From Leptothrix sp. (in: b-proteobacteria) (lineage in GTDB: Bacteria > Pseudomonadota > Gammaproteobacteria > Burkholderiales > Burkholderiaceae_C), in contig PNKV01000005.1 of assembly GCA_013822685.1 (NCBI GenBank), forward strand, positions 163,569-227,568: a DNA stretch of 64,000 nucleotides, given 5' to 3'. The position numbers and the translations under genes were made by a program. Every line of letters begins with the position of its first letter. Within the stretch, counting starts at the first letter, position 1. Shown here in pieces: positions 33,270-42,405 of this stretch. The notes below the pieces were generated by a model, which saw nothing but the letters and a program-made list of their open reading frames with translations, did no database searches and was not told the origin of the DNA.

Positions 33270-35249
33270 CTAAGCCGCGTCGGGATTGAGCTTTTCGATG
33301 GATTCGCTCAGTTCCAGCCAACGGTGCTCCAGGGCTTCAACCTGATCGCTGACGGTTTTGAGGCGCTTGCCCTGGTCAGCGCGCGCGGCGGCGGACAGCT
33401 TGGCATCGCCCAGCGCCGTGGTGAGGTCATCCCGCTCGGTGGTCAGCGTGGCCATCTGTTGCTCGACCTTCTTCAGGTCGTTCTTCAAGGGCTTGGCTTG
33501 TTCCAACAGCTTTTGGCGGGCAGCTTGATGGGCCTTGCGCTCGTCGCCAGCAGGCTCTTTGGCCGCGGCCTTGATCTGCTGTTGCTTGGCGGCCTGCTTG
33601 CCTTGGTCGCGCGCCTTCTTGGCCGCTTGGGCCACCTGCTTGCTCTGCTCTTGCAGCCACTTTTGATAGTCGTCCAGGTCGCCATCAAAGGGCTGGACGC
33701 CGCCGTGAGTGACCAGCCAGAACTCGTCGCACACCTCGCGCAGCAAGGCGCGGTCGTGGCTGACCAGCATGACGGTGCCTTCGAAGCCATTGAGCGCCAT
33801 GCTCAGCGCTTCGCGCGTGGTCAGGTCCAGATGGTTGGTGGGTTCGTCGAGCAGCAGCAGGTTGGGGCGTTGCCACACCACCAGGGCCAGCACCAAGCGG
33901 GCTTTTTCGCCGCCGCTCATCAGGCCAACAGCTTGGTTGACCATGTCGCCCGTGAAGCGGAAGCTGCCCAGGAAATCGCGCAGCTCTTGTTCGCGGCCTT
34001 GGGGGCCCAGGGTGCGGGCCAGGCGCACCATGTGCTCCAGCGGGCCTTCGTCCAGGCGCAGCACGTCCAGCTCTTGCTGGGCGAAGTAGCCGATGCTCAG
34101 GCCCTTGCCTTCGGTGACGGTGCCAGAGATGGGCGGCTGCATGTGCGCCAGTGTCTTGACCAGCGTGGATTTGCCCTGGCCGTTGGCGCCCAGGATGCCG
34201 ATGCGCTGGCCGGGCATGACCGAGCGGTTGATGTCGTGCACGATGACCGTGTCCTGGCCTTCTTCCGAGCGGTAGCCGCAGACCAGGTCGGACATGGCCA
34301 GCATGGGGTTGGGCAGGCTTTGTGGCTCGCGGAACTCGAAGTCGAAATCAGCGGCGCTGAGCACGGGCGCGATCTTTTCCATGCGCTCCAGGGCCTTGAC
34401 GCGGCTTTGCGCCTGCTTGGCCTTGGAGGCCTTGGCCTTGAAGCGTGCGATGAACTTGCTCAGGTGGGCGATGCGGTCTTGCTGCTTGGAGAAGGCCGCG
34501 GTTTGCTGGCTCATGCGCTCGGCGCGCATGAACTCAAACGCGGTGTAGCCACCGGTGTAGCGGGTCAGCTTGGCTTCATCCAGGTGCAGAGTGACCTTGG
34601 TGATGGCATCGAGGAACTCGCGGTCGTGGCTGATGACGATCATCGTGCCTTCGTACTTTTGCAGCCAGGCTTCCAGCCAGACGAGGGCATCCAAGTCCAA
34701 GTGGTTGGTGGGTTCGTCGAGCAGCAGCAGTTGCGAGGGGCACATCAGTGCGCGCGCGAGTTGCAGGCGCATGCGCCAGCCGCCCGAGAAGCTGTTGACG
34801 GGGGCTTCGAGCTGTTCAACAGCAAAGCCCAGGCCCAGCAGCAGGGCTTGGGCGCGGGCGGGGGCGTCGAAGTGGCCAACTTCTGCCAGCACGGCATGGG
34901 CTTCGGCCATGGCGTTGCCGTCTTCGGCTTGTTCAGCGCGGTCCAGCTCTTCGCGGGCGAGCATGAGGCGGGCGTCGCCTTGGAGCACGTATTCGGTGGC
35001 GGGGTCGTCGGTCTCGGGCATGTTCTGGGCCACTTCGGCCAGACCGCCTGGCTTCAGCCACGCTGCGGGGATGTCGACGTCGCCAGCGTCAGGCTGCAGG
35101 CGGCCGGCGAGCAGCGAGAACAGTGAGGATTTGCCCGCGCCGTTGCGGCCGATGAGGCCGACTTTCTCGCCTGGGTGCAAGGTGGCATTGGCCTGCTGTA
35201 AAACGACCTTGGTGCCACGCAGCAGGGTAATGTTCTTGATGACGATCAT
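33270..35249 (-). CDS. ABC-F family ATPase (Uup/YheS-type)
   Basis: A 659-residue soluble protein with two ABC ATPase domains and no membrane segments, the mark of the ABC-F group that acts on ribosomes. Domain 1 has Walker A GRNGAGKSS, signature SGGWRMRLQLARAL and Walker B LLLLDEPTNHLD. Domain 2 repeats these as GANGQGKST, SGGEKARLVLALV and LLLLDEPTNHLD. The linker and the C-terminal coiled coil (Ala/Lys/Glu-rich, about 540-659) are family-typical. I would place it nearest YheS by overall layout, but that is uncertain. It is transcribed after a 295-base spacer that contains large inverted repeats. Confidence 0.93.
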   Translation of the reverse strand: MIVIKNITLLRGTKVVLQQANATLHPGEKVGLIGRNGAGKSSLFSLLAGRLQPDAGDVDIPAAWLKPGGLAEVAQNMPETDDPATEYVLQGDARLMLAREELDRAEQAEDGNAMAEAHAVLAEVGHFDAPARAQALLLGLGFAVEQLEAPVNSFSGGWRMRLQLARALMCPSQLLLLDEPTNHLDLDALVWLEAWLQKYEGTMIVISHDREFLDAITKVTLHLDEAKLTRYTGGYTAFEFMRAERMSQQTAAFSKQQDRIAHLSKFIARFKAKASKAKQAQSRVKALERMEKIAPVLSAADFDFEFREPQSLPNPMLAMSDLVCGYRSEEGQDTVIVHDINRSVMPGQRIGILGANGQGKSTLVKTLAHMQPPISGTVTEGKGLSIGYFAQQELDVLRLDEGPLEHMVRLARTLGPQGREQELRDFLGSFRFTGDMVNQAVGLMSGGEKARLVLALVVWQRPNLLLLDEPTNHLDLTTREALSMALNGFEGTVMLVSHDRALLREVCDEFWLVTHGGVQPFDGDLDDYQKWLQEQSKQVAQAAKKARDQGKQAAKQQQIKAAAKEPAGDERKAHQAARQKLLEQAKPLKNDLKKVEQQMATLTTERDDLTTALGDAKLSAAARADQGKRLKTVSDQVEALEHRWLELSESIEKLNPDAA

Positions 35250-35341
35250 GGGAAGCGGAAACTCGGGATTCGGCCAGGGACGGCGCGGCAGTGTATCAAG
35301 CGCCGTATTTTTGGGCTTTTGGTGGGAGCGCGAGGTGGGGC

Positions 35342-35459
35342 TGAGGCGGTGGCTGGCAGGGCTCCTATGGTGGCGGTCCTCCGCGTTGCGAAGGACTGCT
35401 CTGCGGTGCTGCGCTCCTCGACGCCCCCGAAGTCGCCCTGCCAGCCACCCACCGCCTCA
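35342..35459. repeat. Large imperfect inverted repeat upstream of the ABC-F gene
   Basis: Arms TGAGGCGGTGGCTGGCAGGGC and the reverse complement TGAGGCGGTGGGTGGCTGGCAGGGC differ by a four-base insertion and enclose about 72 bases. It fits a dispersed palindromic repeat common in intergenic DNA of this group; I cannot check other copies here. It lies between the RND operon and the ABC-F gene and may influence transcription of the latter. Confidence 0.55.
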
Positions 35460-35474
35460 TCCCTGATCACCTCG

Positions 35475-35513
35475 CTGGTGGCGTGGCACGAAAAAACGGT
35501 GGCACGCCACCAG
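35475..35513 (-). terminator. Strong hairpin between the RND operon and the ABC-F gene
   Basis: CTGGTGGCGTGGCAC and GTGGCACGCCACCAG pair over 15 bases with one mismatch around a 9-base loop. It lies about 30 bases downstream of the outer-membrane factor stop (minus strand), so a terminator role is likely. There is no T run after the stem; the only T-rich part is the loop, so classical Rho-independence is not assured. Confidence 0.45.
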
Positions 35514-35544
35514 CCCCCCGCCTCGCGCTACCAATAAAAGCGCA

Positions 35545-37041
35545 TCAGTCTTTGCTGGCCACCGCAACAGCAGGCGCCCAAGAACCACCCAAGGCGCGGA
35601 TCAGCCCGACAGTCGAAGTAGCCCAAGCTCCCCGCAACTGCACTGCCTGCCGCTCAATGGCCAACAAACTGCGCTGCGTGTCGATCAGCGTCAGATAGCT
35701 GTCTTCACCTGCGCGATAGCGCTTGTCGGCCAGATCGGCCGAGCGGCGTGCCGAGACCACGGCCTCGTCCAAGGCTTCAGTCTGGCTGCGCACGGCCGAC
35801 AGGCTGGACAGCTTGTCTTCCACATCGCCAAAGGCCGACAGCACGGTCTGGCGGTAACTGGCCACCGATTCTTCCAGCGAAGCTTCAGCGCGCGCTATGT
35901 TGGCCTTGTTGCGGCCACCATCGAACAAGGGCATCGACAACACGGCGTTCACCAGCCAGGTGCGGGCGTCCCACTTGAACAGATCTGACAGCTCATAAGA
36001 GGCATAGCCGCCATTGGCCGTCAGGCTCAATGCCGGGAAGATGGCCGAACGGGCCAGGCCCACACGCGAGTTGAAGGCCATCATCTGCGCTTGGGCGGCG
36101 GCCACGTCAGGACGGCGCTCCAGCAAGGCGGAGGGCAGGCCGGCCGGCACGGCTGGTACCGCCGCAGCCGCGGTCAGCGGTGCCGATGGCGCCGTGAATG
36201 CGGCGGGGGCCTTGCCCAGCAACAGTGCCAGCGCATGCTCGACCTGGGCCCGGTTGCCCTTCAGGCCGCGCGCCTCCGCCAGCGTGGTGTTGTACTCGGT
36301 GCGGGCACGCGCCGTGTCGAACTCGGAGATGTCGCCAGACTTGTAGCGCTTTTCGGTCAGCTGAAGGTTTTCGTTGCGCAAGCCCAAGGTCCGGTCCAAC
36401 AACTCAACTTCGGCATCCAGCGTGCGCAGTTGGAAATACGTTTGCGCCACGTCGGCCTGCAAGGCCAGCAGCACCGATTGGTAGGCCGCTTCGGTGGCCG
36501 CCGCGTCAAAGGTGGCGGCGTTGATGCTGTTGGTCACGCGCTGGAACAAGTCCACCTCGTAGCTCGCCGTCAACCCGGAACGCCATGCGGTGGCTGGACC
36601 GATGTTGGTGTTGGCAGGCATGCCCAGATCGACCGCGCTGGATTTTTGGCGCCCGACGCCAAAGTTGACGCCGACCTGGGGCAAGCGGTCGGCCTGGCTG
36701 CTGTTCAGCGCGGCCCGTGCGGCCTTCACCCGAGCGGCGGCGGCCGCCAGGTTTGGGTTGGCCGCCAGGGCTTGCTCTTGCAGTTGGTTCAGGGCGGGGT
36801 CGTTGAAGGCCAGCCACCATTGGCCACGTGTGTGGCCTTCAGCAGGCTCGGCGGCCTTCCACTGGCCCGCCGGGGCGGCGATGGCGGTGTCAGGCGTGCC
36901 TTCCTTGAAGCTGGTGGGCACGTCGATCTTGGCCTGTGGCGGCGTGGGCGCGGTGGCGCACCCGGCCAACACCAGGGCGGCCAGCAAAGGCGCCAGGGCC
37001 AGGCTTCTTCGGTTCATGGTGTTTGTGATTGGGCGATTCAT
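35545..37041 (-). CDS. RND efflux outer-membrane factor (OprM/NodT-type lipoprotein)
   Basis: A 498-residue TolC-like channel lipoprotein. From ATG 37041 the signal peptide ends in the lipobox VLAGC. Two repeats of the outer-membrane efflux protein domain follow (FQLRTLDAEVELLDRTLGLR and its counterpart around LSSLSAVRSQTEALDEAVVS). GGAGG precedes this ATG; the second ATG (37017) lacks one. It is the last gene of a minus-strand operon: hydrolase-like, adaptor, pump, channel. The pump stop is one base upstream of this start. Confidence 0.93.
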   Translation of the reverse strand: MNRPITNTMNRRSLALAPLLAALVLAGCATAPTPPQAKIDVPTSFKEGTPDTAIAAPAGQWKAAEPAEGHTRGQWWLAFNDPALNQLQEQALAANPNLAAAAARVKAARAALNSSQADRLPQVGVNFGVGRQKSSAVDLGMPANTNIGPATAWRSGLTASYEVDLFQRVTNSINAATFDAAATEAAYQSVLLALQADVAQTYFQLRTLDAEVELLDRTLGLRNENLQLTEKRYKSGDISEFDTARARTEYNTTLAEARGLKGNRAQVEHALALLLGKAPAAFTAPSAPLTAAAAVPAVPAGLPSALLERRPDVAAAQAQMMAFNSRVGLARSAIFPALSLTANGGYASYELSDLFKWDARTWLVNAVLSMPLFDGGRNKANIARAEASLEESVASYRQTVLSAFGDVEDKLSSLSAVRSQTEALDEAVVSARRSADLADKRYRAGEDSYLTLIDTQRSLLAIERQAVQLRGAWATSTVGLIRALGGSWAPAVAVASKD

Positions 37042-37042
37042 G

Positions 37043-40000
37043 TCAATGGGCCTCCAGGGGCAGTGCTGCGGCTGGCGCCGTCTTTGGCTTTTCAAAGCGC
37101 TGCGCGAACTTGCGCAGCAGCACGTAGAACACAGGGGTCAGGAACAGGCCGAACAGGGTCACGCCCAGCATGCCGGCGAACACGGCCACGCCCATGGCAT
37201 GGCGCATTTCCGCGCCCGCACCGGTCGAGAAGACCAGGGGCACCACACCCATGATGAAGGCGATGGACGTCATCAGAATGGGGCGCAGACGCAGGTGGCA
37301 CGCTTCCAGTGCGGCTTCAACGATGCCCTTGCCCTGGTGTTCCAGCTCGCGGGCGAACTCGACGATCAGGATGGCGTTTTTGGACGCCAGCCCCACCAGC
37401 ACAAAGAGCGCAATCTGCGTGAACACGTTGTTGTCGCCATGTGTGATGTACACACCGGCCAGCGCGCACAGGATGGACATCGGCACGATCAGGATCACGG
37501 CCAGCGGCAGCGTCCAGCTTTCGTACTGCGCCGCCAGCACCAGGAAGACCAGCAGCACGCACAAGGGGAACACATACACCATGGTGTTGCCGGCCAGGAT
37601 CTCCTGGTAGGTCAGGTCGGTCCACTCAATGCTCACCCCTTTGGGCAAGGTGTCCTTGGCGATCTGCTCCATGATGGCCTGCGCCTGGCCAGACGACACG
37701 CCGGGGGCCGGGCCACCGTTGATGTCGGCGGCCACGTAGGCGTTGTAGCGCTGCACGCGGTCAGGGCCGTAGGAATCAGACACCGTCATCAGGCTGCCCA
37801 GGGGCACCATCTGGCCGCTGTTGCTGCGCGTCTTCAGTTGCGAGATGCCTTCGGCGTTGGCGCGGAAGGGCGCATCGGCCTGCACTACCACTTGGAAGGT
37901 GCGCCCGAACTTGTTGAAGTCGTTGACGTACAGCGAGCCCAGGTTGATCTGCATCGTGTCGAAGATGCTGCCCAGCGGCACGCCCAGCTGCTTGGCCTTG
38001 GTGCGGTCCACGTCGGCGAACAATTGCGGCACGTTGATTTGGTAGCTGCTGAACACGCCGGCCAGTTCAGGCGTCTGCCAGGCCTTCATTTGCAGGGCCA
38101 TCACGCCTTTGTACAACTCGTCGTAGCCCACGTTGCCGCGGTCTTCCACGAACAGCTTGAAGCCGCCGATGGTGCCCAGGCCATTCACCGAGGGTGGTGG
38201 GAAGACCATGATGAAGGCATCCTGGATGGCGCCCAGGCGCTTGTTCACTTCAGCGGCGATCTCGTTGCCCGACAAGCCGGGGCCCTTGCGCTTGGCGAAG
38301 TCGTCCAGCGTGTAGAACACGATGCCGGCGTTGGGGGCGTTGGTGAAGCCGTTGATCGACAGGCCGGGGAAAGCCACCGAATCGCTCACGCCGGGCACGC
38401 TCTTGGCGATGTCCGACATGCGGCGGATCACGGCGTCGGTGCGGTCCAGCGAGGCGGCGTCTGGCAACTGCGCGAAGCCGACCAGGTACTGCTTGTCTTG
38501 GGCGGGCACGAAGCCCGAAGGCACGGCCTTGAAGACGATGAAGGTGGCCACGCACAGCAGTCCGTAGACCACCATGGTCGCGGCCTTGCGGTTCAGCACA
38601 CCACCCACGCCCTTGGTGTAGCGGTGCGAAGCGCGGTCGAAACCTTTGTTGAACACGCGGAAGAAGCCACCCAGGGCCCAGTCCATGCCCTTGGCGAACT
38701 TGTCCTTGGGCGCGTCGTGCGGCTTGAGCAGCGCGGCGGCCAGGGCCGGTGACAGGGTCAGCGAATTGAAGGCCGAGATCACCGTCGAGATGGCGATGGT
38801 CAGCGCGAATTGCTTGTAGAACTGGCCCGTCAGGCCGGCAACGTAAGCGATTGGCACGAACACCGCGCACAGCACCAGCGCGATCGCGATGATGGGCCCC
38901 GACACTTCCTTCATCGCCTGGATGGTGGCGTCGTGCGGACTCAATCCGTTGGCGATGTTGCGCTCGACGTTCTCAACGACCACGATGGAATCGTCCACCA
39001 CGATGCCGATGGCCAGCACCAGGCCGAACAGCGACAGTGTGTTGATCGAGAAACCAAAGGCCAGCAACACCGCGAAGGTGCCCACGATGGACACGGGAAC
39101 GGCCAGCAAGGGGATCAGCGAAGCGCGCCAGGTTTGCAGGAAGACGATGACCACGATCACCACCAGCGCCACGGCTTCAATCAGGGTCTTGATCACGGCC
39201 TCGATCGACGCACTAACGAACTGCGTGGGGTCGTAGACGATGGTGTATTCGACGTCGGCCGGGAAGTCGCCTTTCAGCTCGTCCATGACCTTGCGCACGT
39301 CGGCCGACAACTGCAGTGCGTTGGCATTGGGCGCCTCGAAGATGCCCATGCCGATGGCCGGCTTGTTGTTCAGCAGCGAGCGCAGCGCATATTGTTGCGC
39401 GCCCAGTTCGATGCGGGCCACGTCGCGCAGCTTGGTCACGCCGCCTTCACCGCCAGTCTTGACGATGATGTCGCCGAACTGCTCTTCAGTCGACAAACGG
39501 CCGGAGGCATTGACCGACAACTGGAAGGGCGAGCCGGTGTTGGGCGGTGCGCCCACCACACCTGCGGCCACCTGCACGTTCTGCTCGCGGATGGCGGCCA
39601 CCACATCGGCGGCGGTCAGGCCGCGCTGCGACACCTTTTGCGGATCAAGCCACACGCGCATGGCGTAGTCGCCCGCACCGAACACCTGCACATCACCCAT
39701 GCCTGGCAGGCGAGCCAGCTGGTCCTTGATGTTGAGCGTGGCGTAGTTGCGCAGGTAGACGTCGTCGTAGGTGCCCTTGGGGGACAGCAAGTGCACCACC
39801 ATGGTCAGGTTGGGCGAACTCTTGACCGTGGTCACGCCGATCTGGCGCACCTCTTCGGGCAAGCGGGGCAGGGCGCGCTGCACGCGGCTTTGCACCTGGG
39901 TTTCGGCCTGCTCGACGTTGGTGCCGATCTTGAACGTGACGGTGAGCGTGAGCGCACCATCGGTCGTTGCCTGCGAGGACATGTAGAGCATGTTCTCGAC

Positions 40001-40219
40001 GCCGTTGATCTGTTCTTCCAGCGGGGCGGCCACCGTTTCGGCGATCACCTTGGGGTTGGCGCCAGGGAACTGCGCGCGCACCACCACCGAGGGCGGCACG
40101 ACTTCTGGGTATTCGGAGATCGGCAGGCGGAAGATCGCGATGACCCCCGCGATGAAGACCAGGATGGAGAGCACCGCCGCGAAGATCGGGCGGTTCACGA
40201 AGAATCTTGAGAAGTTCAT
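37043..40219 (-). CDS. RND multidrug efflux permease (AcrB/MexB-type, HAE1)
   Basis: A 1058-residue proton-driven inner-membrane pump. It has twelve helices and two large periplasmic loops. The family's proton-relay aspartates are in GIVVDDSIVVVENVERN, with the matching lysine later in the second half. N-terminal SRFFVNRPIFAAVLSILVFIAG is typical of HAE1. It joins the adaptor upstream by a 12-base gap and the channel downstream by one base. Likely substrates are hydrophobic drugs or solvents; the specificity is not readable from sequence alone. Confidence 0.95.
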   Translation of the reverse strand: MNFSRFFVNRPIFAAVLSILVFIAGVIAIFRLPISEYPEVVPPSVVVRAQFPGANPKVIAETVAAPLEEQINGVENMLYMSSQATTDGALTLTVTFKIGTNVEQAETQVQSRVQRALPRLPEEVRQIGVTTVKSSPNLTMVVHLLSPKGTYDDVYLRNYATLNIKDQLARLPGMGDVQVFGAGDYAMRVWLDPQKVSQRGLTAADVVAAIREQNVQVAAGVVGAPPNTGSPFQLSVNASGRLSTEEQFGDIIVKTGGEGGVTKLRDVARIELGAQQYALRSLLNNKPAIGMGIFEAPNANALQLSADVRKVMDELKGDFPADVEYTIVYDPTQFVSASIEAVIKTLIEAVALVVIVVIVFLQTWRASLIPLLAVPVSIVGTFAVLLAFGFSINTLSLFGLVLAIGIVVDDSIVVVENVERNIANGLSPHDATIQAMKEVSGPIIAIALVLCAVFVPIAYVAGLTGQFYKQFALTIAISTVISAFNSLTLSPALAAALLKPHDAPKDKFAKGMDWALGGFFRVFNKGFDRASHRYTKGVGGVLNRKAATMVVYGLLCVATFIVFKAVPSGFVPAQDKQYLVGFAQLPDAASLDRTDAVIRRMSDIAKSVPGVSDSVAFPGLSINGFTNAPNAGIVFYTLDDFAKRKGPGLSGNEIAAEVNKRLGAIQDAFIMVFPPPSVNGLGTIGGFKLFVEDRGNVGYDELYKGVMALQMKAWQTPELAGVFSSYQINVPQLFADVDRTKAKQLGVPLGSIFDTMQINLGSLYVNDFNKFGRTFQVVVQADAPFRANAEGISQLKTRSNSGQMVPLGSLMTVSDSYGPDRVQRYNAYVAADINGGPAPGVSSGQAQAIMEQIAKDTLPKGVSIEWTDLTYQEILAGNTMVYVFPLCVLLVFLVLAAQYESWTLPLAVILIVPMSILCALAGVYITHGDNNVFTQIALFVLVGLASKNAILIVEFARELEHQGKGIVEAALEACHLRLRPILMTSIAFIMGVVPLVFSTGAGAEMRHAMGVAVFAGMLGVTLFGLFLTPVFYVLLRKFAQRFEKPKTAPAAALPLEAH

Positions 40220-40231
40220 GGGATGGTGTCC

Positions 40232-41437
40232 TTACTTCTGGGCGCCAGCCGCCGGGCCGGATGCGCCACCCGCTGGGCCATCCATGGGCACGACTTGAGG
40301 GGCCACAGGCGCCCCGGGGCGCACACGTTGCAGGCCATCGACCACGATGCGCTCGCCTGCTTTCAGGCCAGAGCTGACCACGCGCAGGGTACCGACCTGA
40401 GTGCCCAATTGGATGGGGCGGTATTCGGGCACGTTCTTGTCGTTGACCACATACACGAACTTGCGGTTTTGATCGGTGCCGATGGCGCGTTCGGCCACCA
40501 AAGCCGACTCGGCGCCCGTGGGCGACGAGGTGCCCACCTGAACCCGAGCGAACAGACCAGGCGTCAACAGGCCATCCTTGTTGTCGACCAGGCCCCGCAT
40601 GCGCACGCTGCCAGCGACGGGGTCCACGCGGTTGTCCACGAACTCCAGCTTGCCTTCATGCGGAAAGCCTTTTTCATTGGCCAGACCAATGTGCAGTTTC
40701 ATCGCAGCTGGATTGGCGCGGGCCTGTTTGCCCAATTGCAGGTAGGTCGACTCGTCGCCATTGAAGCTCACGTACATCGGGCTGGCCGACACCACGGACG
40801 TCAACACTGTGTTGCCATCGACCAGGTTGCCCACCGTGACCTCGGCCTTGCCAACGCGGCCATCGAAGGGGGCTCGGATGGTGGTCCATTCGACGTTGAG
40901 CCGGGCGGTTTGCAGGGCGGCCTGGTCAGCGCGGGCGGCGGCGTCCAGCTGGCGCACATTGGCGGTGCGCTCGTCATAGTCGCGCTGGGCAATGGCGTTG
41001 TCGGCCAGCAGTTTTTTGGAGCGCTCTTGCTCGGTCTTGGCCAGTTCGGCCCTGGCTTGCGAACCGGCCACGGCGGCTTCGGCCTGGGCCAGTGCGGCGC
41101 GGTAAGGGCGGGGGTCGATCACGAACAGCACATCGCCCTTTTTGACCAGCATGCCGGGCTTGAGGTTGACGCTGTCGATATAGCCTGATACGCGCGGCCG
41201 CAGCTCGGCACGGTCGATGGCTTCGATCAAGCCTGAGAACTCGCGCTGCTCGGCCACGGGGCGCGACAGCACCTCAGCCACGCTCACGGGCATGGCGGGA
41301 GGCGCGCCGGCAGGGGCCGCGTGGGCATCTTGTTCTTTGCCGCAACCGCTCAGCAGCATGGTCAAAGCCGCCAGCATGGCCAGCGCAAAACCGGCTTGCG
41401 ACGGCCGTTTCAGGGAGGAGTCAAAAGTGGTCTTCAT
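40232..41437 (-). CDS. RND efflux periplasmic adaptor (membrane fusion protein)
   Basis: A 401-residue lipoprotein adaptor. The lipobox is LLSGC near residue 32, with a barrel-sandwich, hairpin and beta-barrel layout: FSGLIEAIDRAELRPRVSGYID at the N-terminal edge of the lipoyl domain and GLVDNKDGLLTPGLFARVQV in the beta-barrel. It links the pump to the outer-membrane channel. Its start overlaps the hydrolase-like gene stop by four bases (ATGA), so all four genes form one operon. A divergent LysR gene lies upstream. Confidence 0.95.
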   Translation of the reverse strand: MKTTFDSSLKRPSQAGFALAMLAALTMLLSGCGKEQDAHAAPAGAPPAMPVSVAEVLSRPVAEQREFSGLIEAIDRAELRPRVSGYIDSVNLKPGMLVKKGDVLFVIDPRPYRAALAQAEAAVAGSQARAELAKTEQERSKKLLADNAIAQRDYDERTANVRQLDAAARADQAALQTARLNVEWTTIRAPFDGRVGKAEVTVGNLVDGNTVLTSVVSASPMYVSFNGDESTYLQLGKQARANPAAMKLHIGLANEKGFPHEGKLEFVDNRVDPVAGSVRMRGLVDNKDGLLTPGLFARVQVGTSSPTGAESALVAERAIGTDQNRKFVYVVNDKNVPEYRPIQLGTQVGTLRVVSSGLKAGERIVVDGLQRVRPGAPVAPQVVPMDGPAGGASGPAAGAQK

Positions 41438-42306
41438 GATTGGCTCGGTTTCTTGGAAGGGTTGGAACTGGAAGAGGATGGGGTTGCGCGGTGTGCTGCA
41501 AGAAATGCGCTCAGCGCTGTCACACTCGGGTCGTCGGCGGTGATCTCGCAGCGCTCGCTGACGTTGTTCACATCGGCTGGGGGCAAGGTGACCTGGTCGA
41601 CCGGGATGCCGGCGTGCACCAGCTTGTTGGCGTAGGCCCGTGCCTCGTCAGAGAGCGGATCGCCTTCGGTGTGCATGATCAAAGCGGGGGGCAGCCCGGT
41701 CAGGCGGCTGGCCTGCAATGGGCTGGCATAGGGGTGCAGCCGGTCAGAAGGGTGGGGCAGGTAAGTGCGGTAGCTGCGCTCCAGGGCCTGGGCCACTTCG
41801 GCGGTGTCGGGCTGGTCGGCGGCATGGCGCATGGAGTCACAGCGCATGCTGGCATCAAGCATGGGCATCACCAGCACCTGGCCAGCCAGCTTGGGGCCTT
41901 GGCGATCGCGGCACACCAGGGCGGACACAGCGGCCAGATTGCCGCCAGCCTCGACGCCACCCACGAACAGGTGCGTGCCTTTCCAGAACAGCTTGCTGCG
42001 GTGGCTGTGCGTGAGTGTCAGCACCGCGTGCGCGTCTTCCACGGCGGCGGGAAAAGGGCGGTCCGGCGCTAACGCGTAGCAGGGCGCCAGCATGTTGATG
42101 CCGCAGTTGTCGGCCAGCACGCGGAAACAAGAATCGGTCGATTCGACGTCAGAGACGACAAAACCGCCTGGGTGAAAGAACACCAAGAGCGCGTCGCTGG
42201 CCTTGCCGGGCGCACCGCGGTACAGCCGCAAATGCAGCGGCCCGCTGCTGCCTGGCCATTCGAAGATTGCGTCTGGCGCGTCTGGTTTGACGGCTGATGG
42301 AGGCAT
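41434..42306 (-). CDS. Alpha/beta-hydrolase-fold protein lacking the catalytic triad (RND operon leader)
   Basis: A 290-residue member of the hormone-sensitive-lipase-like hydrolases. The fold features are present: FFHPGGFVVSD replaces the oxyanion HGGG, and SDRLHPYASPLQAS and GLPPALIMHTEGDPLSDEA follow in the usual order. The nucleophile elbow, normally GDSAGG, reads GVEAGG, so Glu119 stands where the serine should be. The C-terminal catalytic His is also missing (LPPADVNNVSE). It is therefore probably not an esterase but a binding or regulatory protein. First gene of the RND operon, ATGA overlap with the adaptor. A sequencing error is unlikely to cause both changes. Confidence 0.8.
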   Translation of the reverse strand: MPPSAVKPDAPDAIFEWPGSSGPLHLRLYRGAPGKASDALLVFFHPGGFVVSDVESTDSCFRVLADNCGINMLAPCYALAPDRPFPAAVEDAHAVLTLTHSHRSKLFWKGTHLFVGGVEAGGNLAAVSALVCRDRQGPKLAGQVLVMPMLDASMRCDSMRHAADQPDTAEVAQALERSYRTYLPHPSDRLHPYASPLQASRLTGLPPALIMHTEGDPLSDEARAYANKLVHAGIPVDQVTLPPADVNNVSERCEITADDPSVTALSAFLAAHRATPSSSSSNPSKKPSQS

Positions 42307-42388
42307 GCGCGCTCACTGCGATGGTGAAAGAGGATGCAACTGTATTTGTTTGTAGCTTGGCGATAAACTGCTTGAATTCGAATTGACT

Positions 42389-42404
42389 GTTCAGGAATAT
42401 GAAC
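42389..42404. promoter_or_regulatory. Inverted repeat immediately before the LysR start
   Basis: GTTCA-GGAATA-TGAAC is a perfect 5-base inverted repeat ending one base before the LysR ATG, with another palindrome-like TTGAATTCGAA just upstream. The location in the 99-base gap between the divergent RND operon and its likely regulator fits an autoregulatory or operon-control site. Confidence 0.4.
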
Positions 42405-42405
42405 A

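Noticed and set aside
33324-35126. 600-residue plus-strand ORF opposite the ABC-F gene
   Set aside because: A GC-rich antisense shadow: it exactly mirrors a gene with clear Walker motifs, lacks a ribosome binding site and has a repetitive Ala/Leu/Gly/His composition.
36590-38752. 720-residue plus-strand ORF across the RND pump and channel genes
   Set aside because: Antisense shadow of two clear RND genes, with low-complexity His/Gln/Gly sequence.
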